A stretch of DNA of 64,000 bases from Planctomycetota bacterium (GTDB taxonomy: Bacteria > Planctomycetota > Uabimicrobiia > Uabimicrobiales > Uabimicrobiaceae). The position numbers and the translations under genes are program-made. Below, piece by piece: positions 9,263 to 18,451 of the stretch. Position 1 is the first letter of the stretch. Each line of letters begins with the position of its first letter. The notes under the pieces are model-generated. The model did no database searches. It was given only the letters and a program-made list of their open reading frames with translations, and was not told where the DNA came from. Location: contig JAJDCR010000111.1 of assembly GCA_029260735.1 (NCBI GenBank), forward strand, positions 1 through 64,000, read 5' to 3'.

Positions 9263-9433
9263 GAATATCTCCTGCGCTTGTTTCTTTGGTAGTAACTTTG
9301 TGGTTAGTAATTCTAATAAGATAGGCGAAACATATCAATGCCAAAAATGAAATAATCCTCTCGACATAAACAGATAATCTTGGTAATTTTAATACTTCAA
9401 GCACCCCCTAAACATGAACTAAAGGAGATTATC

Positions 9434-9886
9434 ATGAAAATTGTTATTGGGTCTGACCATGCAGGCTTCGAAGCCAAAGAAAAACTCAAAAATATCCTCA
9501 GTCAAAACTACACTGTCATTGATAAAGGAACTCATAATGAGGACTCTTGCGACTATCCTGATTTTGCAAAAAAAGTCGCATACTCTATTGCTCAAGAAAA
9601 AAATCAGCAGGGCATTTTAGTTTGCGGAAGCGGAATGGGGATGGCTATCTCAGCCAATAAAGTCAATGGAGTAAGAGCGGCACTTTGTCCAACAACAGAA
9701 CATGCTCGACTTAGTCGTTTGCACAATGATACAAATGTATTATGCTTAGGATCTAGACTAAACTCTTGGGAAGAATTAGTCAAAATTACTGAGACTTGGC
9801 TGGAAACATCATTTGAGGCAGGAAGACATCAAAAAAGGATTGACAAAATTCACGAAATAGAACGAGATAATCTAGAGGAATCTTAG
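9434..9886 (+). CDS. rpiB: Ribose-5-phosphate isomerase B
   Basis: 150 residues from the ATG at 9434, chosen because AAAGGAGAT lies 4-12 bases upstream; an earlier TTG gives an implausible extension. Signature features are IGSDHAGFE at the N-terminus, CDYPDFAKKVA, the catalytic-cysteine loop ILVCGSGMGMAISANK, and TEHARLSRLHNDTNVLCLG carrying the catalytic His. It interconverts ribose 5-phosphate and ribulose 5-phosphate in the non-oxidative pentose phosphate pathway. It is divergently arranged with the RNase gene and faces the end of the next minus-strand gene. Confidence 0.95.
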   Translation: MKIVIGSDHAGFEAKEKLKNILSQNYTVIDKGTHNEDSCDYPDFAKKVAYSIAQEKNQQGILVCGSGMGMAISANKVNGVRAALCPTTEHARLSRLHNDTNVLCLGSRLNSWEELVKITETWLETSFEAGRHQKRIDKIHEIERDNLEES

Positions 9887-9911
9887 GACACCTAAATTAT
9901 AACTTTTACAC

Positions 9912-10700
9912 CTAAATGCTTTTTAACTCTTCCACTATTTTTTGCACCTGAGGAGCAAACTTTTTTGCCCACTCAAGAAGATGCGTCTTTTTCAAGACCT
10001 CTTTTGTTAAGAAAAGAATGAGTAAATCGCGGAACTTTTTATTTTGTTTAGCTCTTTCTGATAAAAGCCACAGAAAGGTCTCTTTTACCTCTTTATTCAC
10101 TCGGTATAAATTCATTAAAGGTTTACCGCTAACAATGTCGGTTACAGTCTTATCGTCTAGAATAGCCTTTATAGCCGCTAAACGATGTTTTTCCATCGTC
10201 ATCTCTTGGCGAGGAGTCGCCTCAATAAAACCTTTTCCTTTATCCATAAGATGGATAGCTCGATTTGTGATCGCTACCCAAAGACATTGGCATATTTGGA
10301 CCGTATTTTTTGGTTTCTCAATTGGCTGGGTAATCACCCAACGCTCTCCTTTGCCTTCTTCACTAAGCTTAAATACGGGTAAGTTAATCGCACTATCTAG
10401 AAATTCATCCGCATTCCATTCGTTTAAATTATCCAGAGAGTGGTTTTCTGCTGCACGTTTTATCTTATCAACGCGCAAAACCTCTATTTTCCCCATTAGT
10501 TTGTACAAAGTCTGATTGGTAGTTTGTAAGCCCAGATATAGTTCTTCTAACTCTTCTGGAGATAGATTTTTTACTCTAGACCAAGTATCAATCCAGTATT
10601 GTTTTCTCTTAGAAACTCCGCCTTTTTCAGCCTTACGAGGTTGCATAAAAGCTTGGTGGATAAGAAAAATTATATCTCTGATTTTATTGGATATTTTCAT
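9912..10700 (-). CDS. Unrecognised soluble helical protein
   Basis: 262 residues, ATG start. No signal peptide or membrane segment. It is rich in Lys, Glu and Leu and predicted mostly helical, with a short strand-like stretch in the middle (ERWVITQPIEKP, TVQICQCLWVAITNRAIH). I do not recognise a family. It converges with rpiB (26 bp between stops) and is separated from the ribosomal operon by a palindromic cassette. Confidence 0.55.
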   Translation of the reverse strand: MKISNKIRDIIFLIHQAFMQPRKAEKGGVSKRKQYWIDTWSRVKNLSPEELEELYLGLQTTNQTLYKLMGKIEVLRVDKIKRAAENHSLDNLNEWNADEFLDSAINLPVFKLSEEGKGERWVITQPIEKPKNTVQICQCLWVAITNRAIHLMDKGKGFIEATPRQEMTMEKHRLAAIKAILDDKTVTDIVSGKPLMNLYRVNKEVKETFLWLLSERAKQNKKFRDLLILFLTKEVLKKTHLLEWAKKFAPQVQKIVEELKSI

Positions 10701-11042
10701 AGTGGTAAGTCAGAAGGTAAGGCTTATCTAAAACTGCTCTTTAGTAATATACACTTTGGAGAGCGAAGCTCCATTGGAATAAGAATAGAGAAGGCATTCA
10801 CTGCGGAGCAGTGGGGGAACGTAGCCAGGGCATTTATGCCCTGGAAATAAAGGCATACAAAGAAACTGGTGCCGTAGGTACAAAGGAAATTATTTGCCTG
10901 CGTACCTACGGCACGCTATTATTTATCCCTCTTATTCCAGGGCATAAATGCCCTGGCTACGTGCCTCAGTCGCTACGCGACCAATAAACCAAAAGAAATT
11001 TCTCATTTCAACAGCAGTCCAGCCTCGTCTCCAATAAATAAA
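10701..11042. other. Intergenic region dominated by palindromes
   Basis: No gene seen. The stretch contains short palindromes (GAGCGAAGCTC near 10761, CACTGCGGAGCAGTG near 10799, TCGCTACGCGA near 10970) and the large nested cassette described separately. Confidence 0.6.
10819..10962. repeat. Nested palindromic REP-like cassette
   Basis: The outer arms at 10819-10845 and 10936-10962 are 27-nt exact reverse complements. Each arm contains its own near-perfect palindrome CCAGGGCAT/ATGCCCTGG. The inner arms at 10869-10881 and 10902-10914 are 13-nt exact reverse complements (GTGCCGTAGGTAC). The two-level architecture matches the cassette at 82-205, and both share a CCAGGGC core. Confidence 0.85.
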
Positions 11043-11098
11043 AAAAGATTTTCCCAACCTACAATCACTCTGTGACTTGTATTTCGGGAAAATCTTTT
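11031..11098 (-). terminator. Intrinsic terminator of the alpha (rpoA-rplQ) operon
   Basis: A perfect 13-bp stem, AAAAGATTTTCCC at 11043-11055 paired with GGGAAAATCTTTT at 11086-11098, sits 38 nt after the rplQ stop. On the minus strand it is followed by a T-rich run (TTTATTTATT). This is the clearest intrinsic terminator in the window and closes the ribosomal superoperon. Confidence 0.85.
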
Positions 11099-11136
11099 GA
11101 AGAGTACAAAGCGGAAAAATAACAGAGACAAGAAAA

Positions 11137-11793
11137 CTATTTTTTCTTTTTCTTAAGTCTTTGCTCTTTTTCTTTTTCCAACCTTTGTTTCTCTTTTTCT
11201 TTGCGTAAACGTTCTTTTTCTTTTTCACGTTCTTTACGCTCTTTTTCTTTACGCTTTTTCTCAGTTTTTTCGCGTTTGATTTTCTCTTTGTCTTTCTTTT
11301 TCTTGTCTTTAGGTGCTTCAGATTCCTCTGCGGCAACACCTTCAACGAAAGCAAAAACAGCACGAGGAGCATTGTCCCCAATACGGGTTTTGTTAAGAGA
11401 AATTACACGAGTGTATCCCCCAAGTCGATCAGCATACTTAGGAGCTACTTCCGAGAATAGTTTGTGCGTCAATTCAACGTCTTGTAGAATGGAAAGTGCT
11501 CTACGAAAATAGGCTAAACGAACGCTAGCACGTTCAGCTTCAATTTGTTCTTGCACTTCACCATTTACCTCTTCCACGGAAGCTTTTATTTTCTCTTCCG
11601 CTTCATTCATTTTCACTTCGGCTTTTTTCGCCAAAGTGATCAACTTTTCAGCATGGGGAGCATATTCTTTTGCTTTAGCTAAAGTTGTGACAATTTGTCC
11701 ATGCTCTAAAAGACTCTTTAAGAGATTTTGCTTTAGTGCTTTGCGGTGAGAACCAGTTCGTCCTAACCGTCGTCCTTTTTTACGATGCCTCAT
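11137..11793 (-). CDS. rplQ: 50S ribosomal protein L17 with long basic tail
   Basis: 218 residues, against roughly 115-130 for a typical L17. The N-terminal part is a normal L17 (MRHRKKGRRLGRTGSHRKAL, then the FSEVAPKYADRLGGYTRV and GDNAPRAVFAFVEG end). About 40 residues in the middle are a Glu-rich helix insertion. After the core comes a ~70-residue tail made almost only of Lys, Glu and Arg, predicted as a single charged helix. It is the last gene of the alpha operon, 29 bp after rpoA. Confidence 0.93.
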   Translation of the reverse strand: MRHRKKGRRLGRTGSHRKALKQNLLKSLLEHGQIVTTLAKAKEYAPHAEKLITLAKKAEVKMNEAEEKIKASVEEVNGEVQEQIEAERASVRLAYFRRALSILQDVELTHKLFSEVAPKYADRLGGYTRVISLNKTRIGDNAPRAVFAFVEGVAAEESEAPKDKKKKDKEKIKREKTEKKRKEKERKEREKEKERLRKEKEKQRLEKEKEQRLKKKKK

Positions 11794-11821
11794 GGCTCAA
11801 GTCCTATCTTAAAAATACTCT

Positions 11822-12841
11822 CTATTTTTTGTTTACGGTTACTTTTGCTACGCTAAAACCTAAGTCTAGACCCATTTGAGTAAGCTTTTCCTTGATTTCG
11901 TTGAGAGAGGTCTTACCGAAATTGCGGATTTTTAGCATTTCACTTTCTTCTCTGGACACTAAGTCACGAACTGTTTTAACTCCCTCGCTGGCCAAGCAAT
12001 TGGAGGCTCGTACACTTAAATCTAGACTTTCGATAGGTTGATCCAACTTCGAGAGAACTTCTTGAACATTTTTGTCTGACTCGGAGGAAGTCTCCTCCTC
12101 TTCAACAATGTCCTGTAATTCTTGCCCGAGTTCAAAATACTGAACAAAGGGGTTCAGGTGTTTACGCAAGATTTTAGAAGCCTCAACTAAAGCCATTTCT
12201 GGTGAAATAGTTGAATCTGTACGAATTCGCATGTTTAGTTGATCAAAGTTGGTCACCTTCCCAACACGCGTATTTTCAATCTCGTGTTGAACATAGAGAA
12301 CAGGAGAAAAAATAGATGCAACTGGAATCACACCTATTTCTTGAGGCTCAACCATATTTTCATCTGCAGTGACATAACCTCTTCCTCGTTTAACTTCTAA
12401 GGTCATGTTAAACTGAGTATCCTCTGAGAGAGTAGCGACAACGAGATCTTTATTTACCACTTCAACGTCTTGACCAGATTCAGATTTTAAATCACCACCT
12501 GTCACAATCCCTTTTTTGCTTCTTTCGATGGATAAGGTTGCACTATTGTCATCATCTCCCATACGAATTTTGAGTCTTTTTATTCTTAAGATAATGTCGC
12601 ATACATCTTCTAAAACTCCAGGAATGGTAGAGAACTCATGCTCCACTCCTTCAATTTTAACCGAAGTAACGGCACACCCTTCAATTGCAGAGAGTAGTAC
12701 TCTACGTAAAGAATTTCCAATCGTGCGTCCAAAACCTCTTTCAAAGGGTTCAATAACGAACTCTCCATATTCAGAGGTTAAAGTCTTTTTGTTACAAACA
12801 ACACGCGTGGGTAGCTCTAGGTTTCGCCACCTTATTCTCAT
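11822..12841 (-). CDS. rpoA: RNA polymerase alpha subunit
   Basis: 339 residues, ATG with TGGAG upstream. The N-terminal dimerisation domain shows EPFERGFGRTIGNSLRRVLL. The C-terminal alpha-CTD shows SLDLSVRASNCL and KIRNFGKTSLNEIKEKL, which contacts UP-element DNA and activators. An acidic linker joins them. It lies in the alpha operon between rpsD and rplQ. Confidence 0.97.
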   Translation of the reverse strand: MRIRWRNLELPTRVVCNKKTLTSEYGEFVIEPFERGFGRTIGNSLRRVLLSAIEGCAVTSVKIEGVEHEFSTIPGVLEDVCDIILRIKRLKIRMGDDDNSATLSIERSKKGIVTGGDLKSESGQDVEVVNKDLVVATLSEDTQFNMTLEVKRGRGYVTADENMVEPQEIGVIPVASIFSPVLYVQHEIENTRVGKVTNFDQLNMRIRTDSTISPEMALVEASKILRKHLNPFVQYFELGQELQDIVEEEETSSESDKNVQEVLSKLDQPIESLDLSVRASNCLASEGVKTVRDLVSREESEMLKIRNFGKTSLNEIKEKLTQMGLDLGFSVAKVTVNKK

Positions 12842-13000
12842 AATTGATTACTCCATTGCCTGTTTGGAAACGAGCTTTTTAGCCATAAAAATTATACAAG
12901 ATCCTGATATCTAAATATCTAATTAACAATACAGTTTAATAATACGGTTAACCATACAATAAACACCAGGAATCGAAAAGACAAAGAAGATCTACAAAGA

Positions 13001-13624
13001 TTAACGAGAGCAGAATTCTACAATCAGCTGTTCACGAATCTCAAGAGTAACTTCACTTCGATTAGGTAGTTCAACAACTCTAGCTGAAGCTGGACTTTTT
13101 GAAACCTCTAGCCAAGAAGGAGCGTCCTCAGGAGCACTTTCTGCAATCGCAGAAATCAATTTCTGGGAAACTTCTTTTCCTACTACAGTAATCACATCGC
13201 CAACTTTGACTAAATAAGAAGGAATGTCGAGTTTTCTTCCATTGATCGCAATATGCCCATGAGTAACTAATTGGCGAGCTTGAGCGCGAGAATGAGCTAG
13301 ATTTGCTCGACGAACTACGTTATCTAAACGACGCTCAAGAAGAACAAGAAGGTTTTCACCAGTGTTTCCTTTTTGTCGTTCAGCTTCACGATAAGTGTTC
13401 ATAAACTGTGTTTGGTAAACACCATAGTATCGTTTTAATTTTTGTTTTTCTCTTAAACGAACACCGTACTCAGAGATTTTTCCTCTTTTCCACTTGTGTT
13501 GTCCAGGGGGAGTGTCTCTTCTTTCAAAGCTGCAAGATTTAGTCTGACACCGACTACCTTTTAAGAACAACTTCATCCCTTCTCGGCGACAAAGTTTGCA
13601 TACAGCACTAACATGTCTTCCCAT
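13001..13624 (-). CDS. rpsD: 30S ribosomal protein S4, zinc-binding type
   Basis: 207 residues. The N-terminus carries CKLC followed by two further Cys around residue 26-31, making it the C+ zinc form of S4. The S4 RNA-binding domain follows (RLDNVVRRANLAHSRAQARQ, HGHIAINGRKLDIPSYLV). S4 nucleates 30S assembly and often represses the alpha operon. It starts 5 bp after the rpsK stop. Confidence 0.97.
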   Translation of the reverse strand: MGRHVSAVCKLCRREGMKLFLKGSRCQTKSCSFERRDTPPGQHKWKRGKISEYGVRLREKQKLKRYYGVYQTQFMNTYREAERQKGNTGENLLVLLERRLDNVVRRANLAHSRAQARQLVTHGHIAINGRKLDIPSYLVKVGDVITVVGKEVSQKLISAIAESAPEDAPSWLEVSKSPASARVVELPNRSEVTLEIREQLIVEFCSR

Positions 13625-13629
13625 ATATA

Positions 13630-14016
13630 CTAAACCCTTCGTTTCTTACGAGGCCTACATCCGTTATGCGGTAAGGGGGTTACATCTTCGATTTCCTTAA
13701 TGTCTAACCCTGATGCCTGTAAAGCACGAACTGCAGACTCTCGTCCAGCTCCAGGCCCCTTAACTTTAACATCGACTTCTTTAACACCAAACTTGATCGC
13801 TTTTTCAGCACATCTTTCAGCAGCTCTTTGAGCTGCGAAAGGAGTACTCTTGCGGGATCCTTTATATCCAAGAGTACCAGCCGTATCCCAGCAAAGGGTG
13901 TCGCCATTAAGATCTGTAATGGTGACAATTGTATTGTTAAAAGTAGCTTTTATGTGCCCAATTGCTTTCGTTACATTTTTTCTTATTTTCTTTTTTTTAC
14001 TGCTAGAGCGAGCCAT
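13630..14016 (-). CDS. rpsK: 30S ribosomal protein S11
   Basis: 128 residues. HIKATFNNTIVTITDLNGD, SSRKSTPFAAQ-type central region, VKGPGAGRESAVRALQASG and the PLPHNGCRPRKKRRV end are all canonical. It is in its normal place between rpsM and rpsD. Confidence 0.97.
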   Translation of the reverse strand: MARSSSKKKKIRKNVTKAIGHIKATFNNTIVTITDLNGDTLCWDTAGTLGYKGSRKSTPFAAQRAAERCAEKAIKFGVKEVDVKVKGPGAGRESAVRALQASGLDIKEIEDVTPLPHNGCRPRKKRRV

Positions 14017-14041
14017 TCAAATCTCCCAAATAATAAAAAAA

Positions 14042-14422
14042 CTAGTGTTTACCCACTCGTTTCTTACCTGCAACGGTTCTTCTTGGACCTTTGCGTGTTC
14101 TAGCATTAGACTGGGTTTGTTGTCCCCGAACAGGTAAACCACGTCGGTGGCGCATTCCACGATAGCAGGCAATATCTTTTAAACGTTGAATATTTTGCCT
14201 AACTTGTCGATTTAAAAGACCTTCCGTAACATAGCTACGCTCTATTTCTGCGGCCAAAGTAGCAATTTGCTCATCGGAAAGCTCTTTTGTGCGAACGCTT
14301 TCTTCTATCTCAAGCTTTTTTAAGATTTTTTCAGAGGTAGTTTTGCCTATACCATAGATATAGGTTAAAGCTATGACTATTCTCTTGTTATTTGGTATAT
14401 CAACACCAAGGATACGAGCCAT
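14042..14422 (-). CDS. rpsM: 30S ribosomal protein S13
   Basis: 126 residues; ATG with GGAG upstream. MARILGVDIPNNKRIVIALTYIYGIG start, RGMRHRRGLPVRGQ and TRKGPRRTVAGKK end match S13, a 30S head protein that contacts the P-site tRNA and the 50S subunit. Confidence 0.97.
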   Translation of the reverse strand: MARILGVDIPNNKRIVIALTYIYGIGKTTSEKILKKLEIEESVRTKELSDEQIATLAAEIERSYVTEGLLNRQVRQNIQRLKDIACYRGMRHRRGLPVRGQQTQSNARTRKGPRRTVAGKKRVGKH

Positions 14423-14456
14423 GCAATAATCTCCTTAATTGCATACGGAATATCTA

Positions 14457-14576
14457 TTATTTTCCTTGTCTTTGTTTATGTCGAGCGTTAAGACTGCATA
14501 TCACCCTTAAAACACCTTTTCGGCGAATGACTTTACAACCTTCACAAATTCTTCGAACAGAAGTACGAACCTTCAT
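14457..14576 (-). CDS. rpmJ: 50S ribosomal protein L36, zinc type
   Basis: 39 residues, found by reading the gap between map and rpsM. It begins MKVRTSVRRICEGCKVIRRK and ends RVICSLNARHKQRQGK. The Cys, Cys, Cys, His set is the complete zinc site of the C+ form. AGGAG lies 7 bases before this ATG; an adjacent ATG at 14579 is less well spaced. Its usual neighbour infA is not present. Confidence 0.95.
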   Translation of the reverse strand: MKVRTSVRRICEGCKVIRRKGVLRVICSLNARHKQRQGK

Positions 14577-14716
14577 CATCACACTCCTAGTATTGCAGGT
14601 TCCTCAGGTAAGAGGTAGAAACTCTGACCACTTATATAAATCACTTCTTTTTCAAGAGTAAACATAAGCTGGTGAGTTTTAAATACCACTTATTTTTAGG
14701 ATGGACTAATTGATTT

Positions 14717-15481
14717 CTATCGTGGCAAGGTTAAGATGATTGGACCATCTTCGGAAATGGCAATGCTATGCTCAAAGTGAGCGGAAAGAGTATTGTCTTT
14801 TGTCAAAACAATATCCCAACCTTTTCGACGCACTGTACGAGTTTGATATGTTCCAATATTCAGCATCGGCTCTATGGCTAAACAATAGCCAGGCTTCAGC
14901 TTAACATCAAAGGCTCGCCAACTTGGATCCACGTAGTTTGGTACCTGCGGATCTTCATGCATTTCTCTTCCTACCCCGTGTCCTGTATAATCGCGCACTA
15001 TTCCATAGCCATTTGCCTCGGCATGTTCTTGAACAGCTTTAGCAATATCCGAAATTCGGTTATTGGCAAGGGCAGCAGCGATACCACGATGAAGACATTC
15101 TTTACAAATTTTCAATAGTTTACTTGCCTCGGGAGAAACTTCTTCCACGGGATATGTATTGGCACAATCACCAACATATCCAAGGTATTTCACCCCGATA
15201 TCCACACTTAGAATATCTCCAGGCTTCAGCTTACGATTATCAGGTATTCCATGAACAATCTCTTCGTTTAAAGACGCGCAAATGGAAGCAGGGAAACCGC
15301 GATAACCTTTAAAAACAGGAATAGCTCCGTTCTTACGAATAAAAGACTCCGTCTCATCATCGAGCTTTTTCAGAGTTACTCCTGGCTTTATAAGAGATTG
15401 TATTAAGAGGTGAGCATTAGCAACAATACTCCCTGCTTTTTTCATTATTTCGATTTCTCGAGGGCTTTTGCGGGTAATCAT
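14717..15481 (-). CDS. map: Methionine aminopeptidase type I
   Basis: 254 residues from the ATG at 15481 (MITRKSPREIEIMKKAGSIV, the usual MAP start); an upstream TTG would add a poly-Lys/Phe stretch. Metal ligands are visible: Asp pair in SVDIGVKYLGYVGDCANTY, His in TGHGVGREMH, Glu in AIEPMLNIG, and Glu in AHFEHSIAI. It removes the initiator Met from nascent proteins. It lies between adk and rpmJ as in many Gram-positive and planctomycete-like operons. Confidence 0.95.
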   Translation of the reverse strand: MITRKSPREIEIMKKAGSIVANAHLLIQSLIKPGVTLKKLDDETESFIRKNGAIPVFKGYRGFPASICASLNEEIVHGIPDNRKLKPGDILSVDIGVKYLGYVGDCANTYPVEEVSPEASKLLKICKECLHRGIAAALANNRISDIAKAVQEHAEANGYGIVRDYTGHGVGREMHEDPQVPNYVDPSWRAFDVKLKPGYCLAIEPMLNIGTYQTRTVRRKGWDIVLTKDNTLSAHFEHSIAISEDGPIILTLPR

Positions 15482-15585
15482 TATGAACAAGATTGCTCTC
15501 AGGATCAAAAAAAAAATCCTGTTTTTTTTATTTTTTTTCAAACAAGCAAAGGATATTTTTACCGAAACAACGTATAGGTATAGAC

Positions 15586-16248
15586 TTATGTCATTTTCAA
15601 ATTTTTCATTGTTTCAGAAAAAATTTCTTCTACTTTACGATTTGCGGAAACTTCTCTCAACATACCTTTTTGGCGATAATACTCCAAAAGAGGAGATGTT
15701 TTTTGATGATACTCGGCCAAACGTTTGGGCTGAACCGATGGATCATCATCTACTCTTTGATAAATCTCTCCTCCACAGTTCTCTTTTGAACAAACAGTTT
15801 GTTCATCAGTTGAAATGTTTAGAGTAGAGATGTTGTAGATTTTTCCACATTTTCTACAAATTTTTCTTCCAGAAAGACGTTGAATCGCGATCTCATCAGG
15901 AAGAGAATAGTAAATAACTAAGTCTAGTTGTTGATTACATTGGGACAAATGTTTATCTAAAGCTTGCGCCTGCTGAGAAGTTCGAGGAAAGCCATCGAGC
16001 ATAAAGCCCTTTGTTTGGCAATCTTCTTCTTCCAGTCTTTTAAGAATAACTCTAATCACTACTTCATCAGGCACAAGTTCACCGCGATTCATGTAACCTT
16101 GAGCTTCTAGTCCAACTTCATCTTGACGTTTAACAGAAGCCCTTAGCATATCTCCCATAATGAGTAGGGGGATAGAAGTCTCTTCGTGAATTTGCTGAGC
16201 TTGAGTCCCTTTACCAGCCCCAGGGGGACCTAAAAACACCATTCTCAT
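15586..16248 (-). CDS. adk: Adenylate kinase with zinc-binding LID
   Basis: 220 residues. Walker A GPPGAGKGTQAQ, DGFPRTSQQAQAL, and a LID domain with CRKC and CSKENC, the four-cysteine structural zinc site. It catalyses ATP + AMP to 2 ADP. It starts 11 bp after the secY stop. Confidence 0.97.
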   Translation of the reverse strand: MRMVFLGPPGAGKGTQAQQIHEETSIPLLIMGDMLRASVKRQDEVGLEAQGYMNRGELVPDEVVIRVILKRLEEEDCQTKGFMLDGFPRTSQQAQALDKHLSQCNQQLDLVIYYSLPDEIAIQRLSGRKICRKCGKIYNISTLNISTDEQTVCSKENCGGEIYQRVDDDPSVQPKRLAEYHQKTSPLLEYYRQKGMLREVSANRKVEEIFSETMKNLKMT

Positions 16249-16259
16249 GATATCTATCC

Positions 16260-17636
16260 TTACCTACGCCCTGAGCGCCCTGAGCGTCCTCCGCCTTTAC
16301 CACTAAAACCATCATAGTGTCTCATTAATAAATGAGATTCTAGTTTTTGAACAATGTCCAAAACTACACCAACGATAATCAAAATACTTGTACCACCAAG
16401 GTTGTAAGCAATACCTACTCCCCCAGCTCCTTGTATTCCAGCTATCATGATAACAAGAATGGGTAAAAGAGCAATCGCAGCGAGGAAAGCCGCTCCCACA
16501 AAAGTAATTCGTGTCATAACTTTTTCAAGATATTCAGCTGTTTTTTTTCCAGGACGAATACCCGGAATAAAACTTCCATACTCTTTCAGTTGATTGGCCA
16601 TTTCCACAGGTTGGAACATTAAACTAGTCCAAAAGTAACTAAAAAAGAATATCATCACAATGTAAAAAGATATATAAGAAAAGCTTTCTGGAGAAAACCA
16701 ATCTGTTGAGATACTACCTTTACCAATCAAATTAATTAATGCCATAGGAAAAATTAATAAACTACTGGCAAAAATAACAGGCATTACTCCAGCGTGATTT
16801 ACTTTGATAGGTAAGAAATGTCTTTGTCCTCCGTAGACTTTTCTTCCCTTGGTGTGCCTAGCCTGCTGGACAGCTATTTTTCGTTGCCCAAATGTAATAT
16901 ATACAACAGCCCCCACCACCAAAATAAAAACTGCCCCGAGAAGAATTAAATGCTTAATCTCACTTCCACCTTCTGATCCAGAAATCATTACTGTTACTTG
17001 GTAGGGAAGACTAGCAACAATGTTTGCCATAATGAGAATACTAATACCATTTCCGATACCATATTCACTAATCTGTTCCCCTAACCAAACAAGAAAAATA
17101 GCTCCGGAGGTTAAAGCAACAATACCTGTCAAAGTGAAAAAAGCTGCATCTGGAGGAACTAGGTAGATTTGCTCATTACCTATTTGAACAGGACTACGGA
17201 AGACCCCTAAAATCATATAAGATTGAAGAACACATAGAGGAACCGTAGCATAACGAGTGTATTCATTAATCTTCCGCTGACCAGCAGGTCCTTCTTTTGC
17301 TAAAGCTTCCAAAGAGGGTATTACTTTGGTTAGAAGACTAAAAATAATGGAGGCACTAATATAGGGCATGATACCAAGCGAAAAAATCGCGCAGTTGGCC
17401 AAAGAGCCCCCTACCAATGATGAAAAAAGAGTTAAGACCCCTCCTAGACTACCTCCCAGTCCTGCGTTAGCCGAGGCCATTCTATTAAGTTCATCGATAT
17501 CAATACCTGGTATAGGAATGTGAGAACCCATACGAAAGATGAATAGAAAGAGAGCTGTATAGAAGATTTTAGTTCTCAACTCAGGTATTTTGAAAATATT
17601 TCGGAAAGATCCAAAAATATCCTGGACGCTAATCAT
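16260..17636 (-). CDS. secY: Protein translocase subunit SecY
   Basis: 458 residues with the ten hydrophobic segments of SecY. Recognisable parts include FRMGSHIPIPGID near the start, the plug region, the GIGNGISILIMANIVASLP segment, FGQRKIAVQQARHTKGRK, and a Gly/Arg-rich C-terminus. It forms the translocation channel with SecE, whose gene is upstream in the same superoperon. Confidence 0.97.
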   Translation of the reverse strand: MISVQDIFGSFRNIFKIPELRTKIFYTALFLFIFRMGSHIPIPGIDIDELNRMASANAGLGGSLGGVLTLFSSLVGGSLANCAIFSLGIMPYISASIIFSLLTKVIPSLEALAKEGPAGQRKINEYTRYATVPLCVLQSYMILGVFRSPVQIGNEQIYLVPPDAAFFTLTGIVALTSGAIFLVWLGEQISEYGIGNGISILIMANIVASLPYQVTVMISGSEGGSEIKHLILLGAVFILVVGAVVYITFGQRKIAVQQARHTKGRKVYGGQRHFLPIKVNHAGVMPVIFASSLLIFPMALINLIGKGSISTDWFSPESFSYISFYIVMIFFFSYFWTSLMFQPVEMANQLKEYGSFIPGIRPGKKTAEYLEKVMTRITFVGAAFLAAIALLPILVIMIAGIQGAGGVGIAYNLGGTSILIIVGVVLDIVQKLESHLLMRHYDGFSGKGGGRSGRSGRR

Positions 17637-17782
17637 GAATTACTTCTGCTTTCTCAAAAGAATGCAAACCTGTTCCAAAATTAAGGCTTACATCTAAGTA
17701 TATTTTAGTTTCCCAGCTGGGAGAAGACCCACAGGAAGACACTTAAAAACTCTTTTTTGTTGTTAGTGTGAACTGAGTATGA

Positions 17783-18268
17783 CTACTTATCGTTTTTTTT
17801 GCTACTATAACGCGCAAGAAGGTTTATTTCACCATCATTTGCTTCAATTTTCTGTTTGGCAGCAGCACTAACTTTATGAGCTTTTATTTTGAGCTTTTTC
17901 ACGTTAAGTTCACCATCTCCCAAAATTTTCAGAAGATGTTTCTTACCATTTTGAACTTTCACTACCCCAGCTTTAGTCAACTCTTCTAAGTTAACATCCT
18001 GGCCATCGGAAAGTTTATTTAGTTCGCTTACATTAACGATTACCCAGCTATCCTGGAATCTTCTGTTATTGAAACCACGTATAGGAAGACGACGATACAA
18101 AGGCATGTTACCACCTTCAAAAACTAGAGGTAGAGTAACACCTGAGCGAGATCTTTGCCCATCGTGTCCTTTACCAGAAGTACCGCCTTTTCCACTCCCT
18201 GGACCTCGTCCTACACGAGTTGCTTTCTTTCTAGAAAGAGGTGTTCGTTTTATGTCGTTCAGATTCAT
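17783..18268 (-). CDS. rplO: 50S ribosomal protein L15
   Basis: 161 residues; MNLNDIKRTPLSRKKATRVG, then the Gly-rich GRGPGSGKGGTSGKGHDGQ and FEGGNMPLYRRLPIRGFNN, standard for L15. A gap of 236 bp without rpmD (L30) separates it from rpsE. Confidence 0.96.
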   Translation of the reverse strand: MNLNDIKRTPLSRKKATRVGRGPGSGKGGTSGKGHDGQRSRSGVTLPLVFEGGNMPLYRRLPIRGFNNRRFQDSWVIVNVSELNKLSDGQDVNLEELTKAGVVKVQNGKKHLLKILGDGELNVKKLKIKAHKVSAAAKQKIEANDGEINLLARYSSKKNDK

Positions 18269-18420
18269 AATGAGTCAGGCAAAAAACATAAAAGTTTTGC
18301 CTACCTCCTTTTCTTTCAAAACTTTCTTTTAATCATGTCCAAACACTGGTCGAAAACTTTTCCACAAAGTTAATAGGCGATTGGCAATATGAGTTTTCCA
18401 AGTGCCTAAAAACAAAACAG

Positions 18421-18451
18421 AAAATCCTTAGACTAAAAAGCTAAGGATTTT
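18421..18451 (-). terminator. Hairpin between rpsE and rplO
   Basis: An 11-bp perfect stem (AAAATCCTTAG / CTAAGGATTTT) with a 9-nt loop stands in the 236-bp gap where rpmD would normally lie. On the minus strand a T-rich stretch (CTGTTTTGTTTTT) follows. It could partly terminate or attenuate transcription before rplO-secY-adk-map. Confidence 0.6.

Noticed and set aside
10932..11381. Lys-rich minus-strand frame overlapping rplQ
   Set aside because: It is the shadow of the repetitive Lys/Glu tail of L17 in another frame, continued through a palindrome.
15506..15540. Plus-oriented hairpin (CAGGAT/ATCCTG) with long T-run between adk and map
   Set aside because: No plus-strand transcript source is evident, and the poly-A/T loop makes chance likely.
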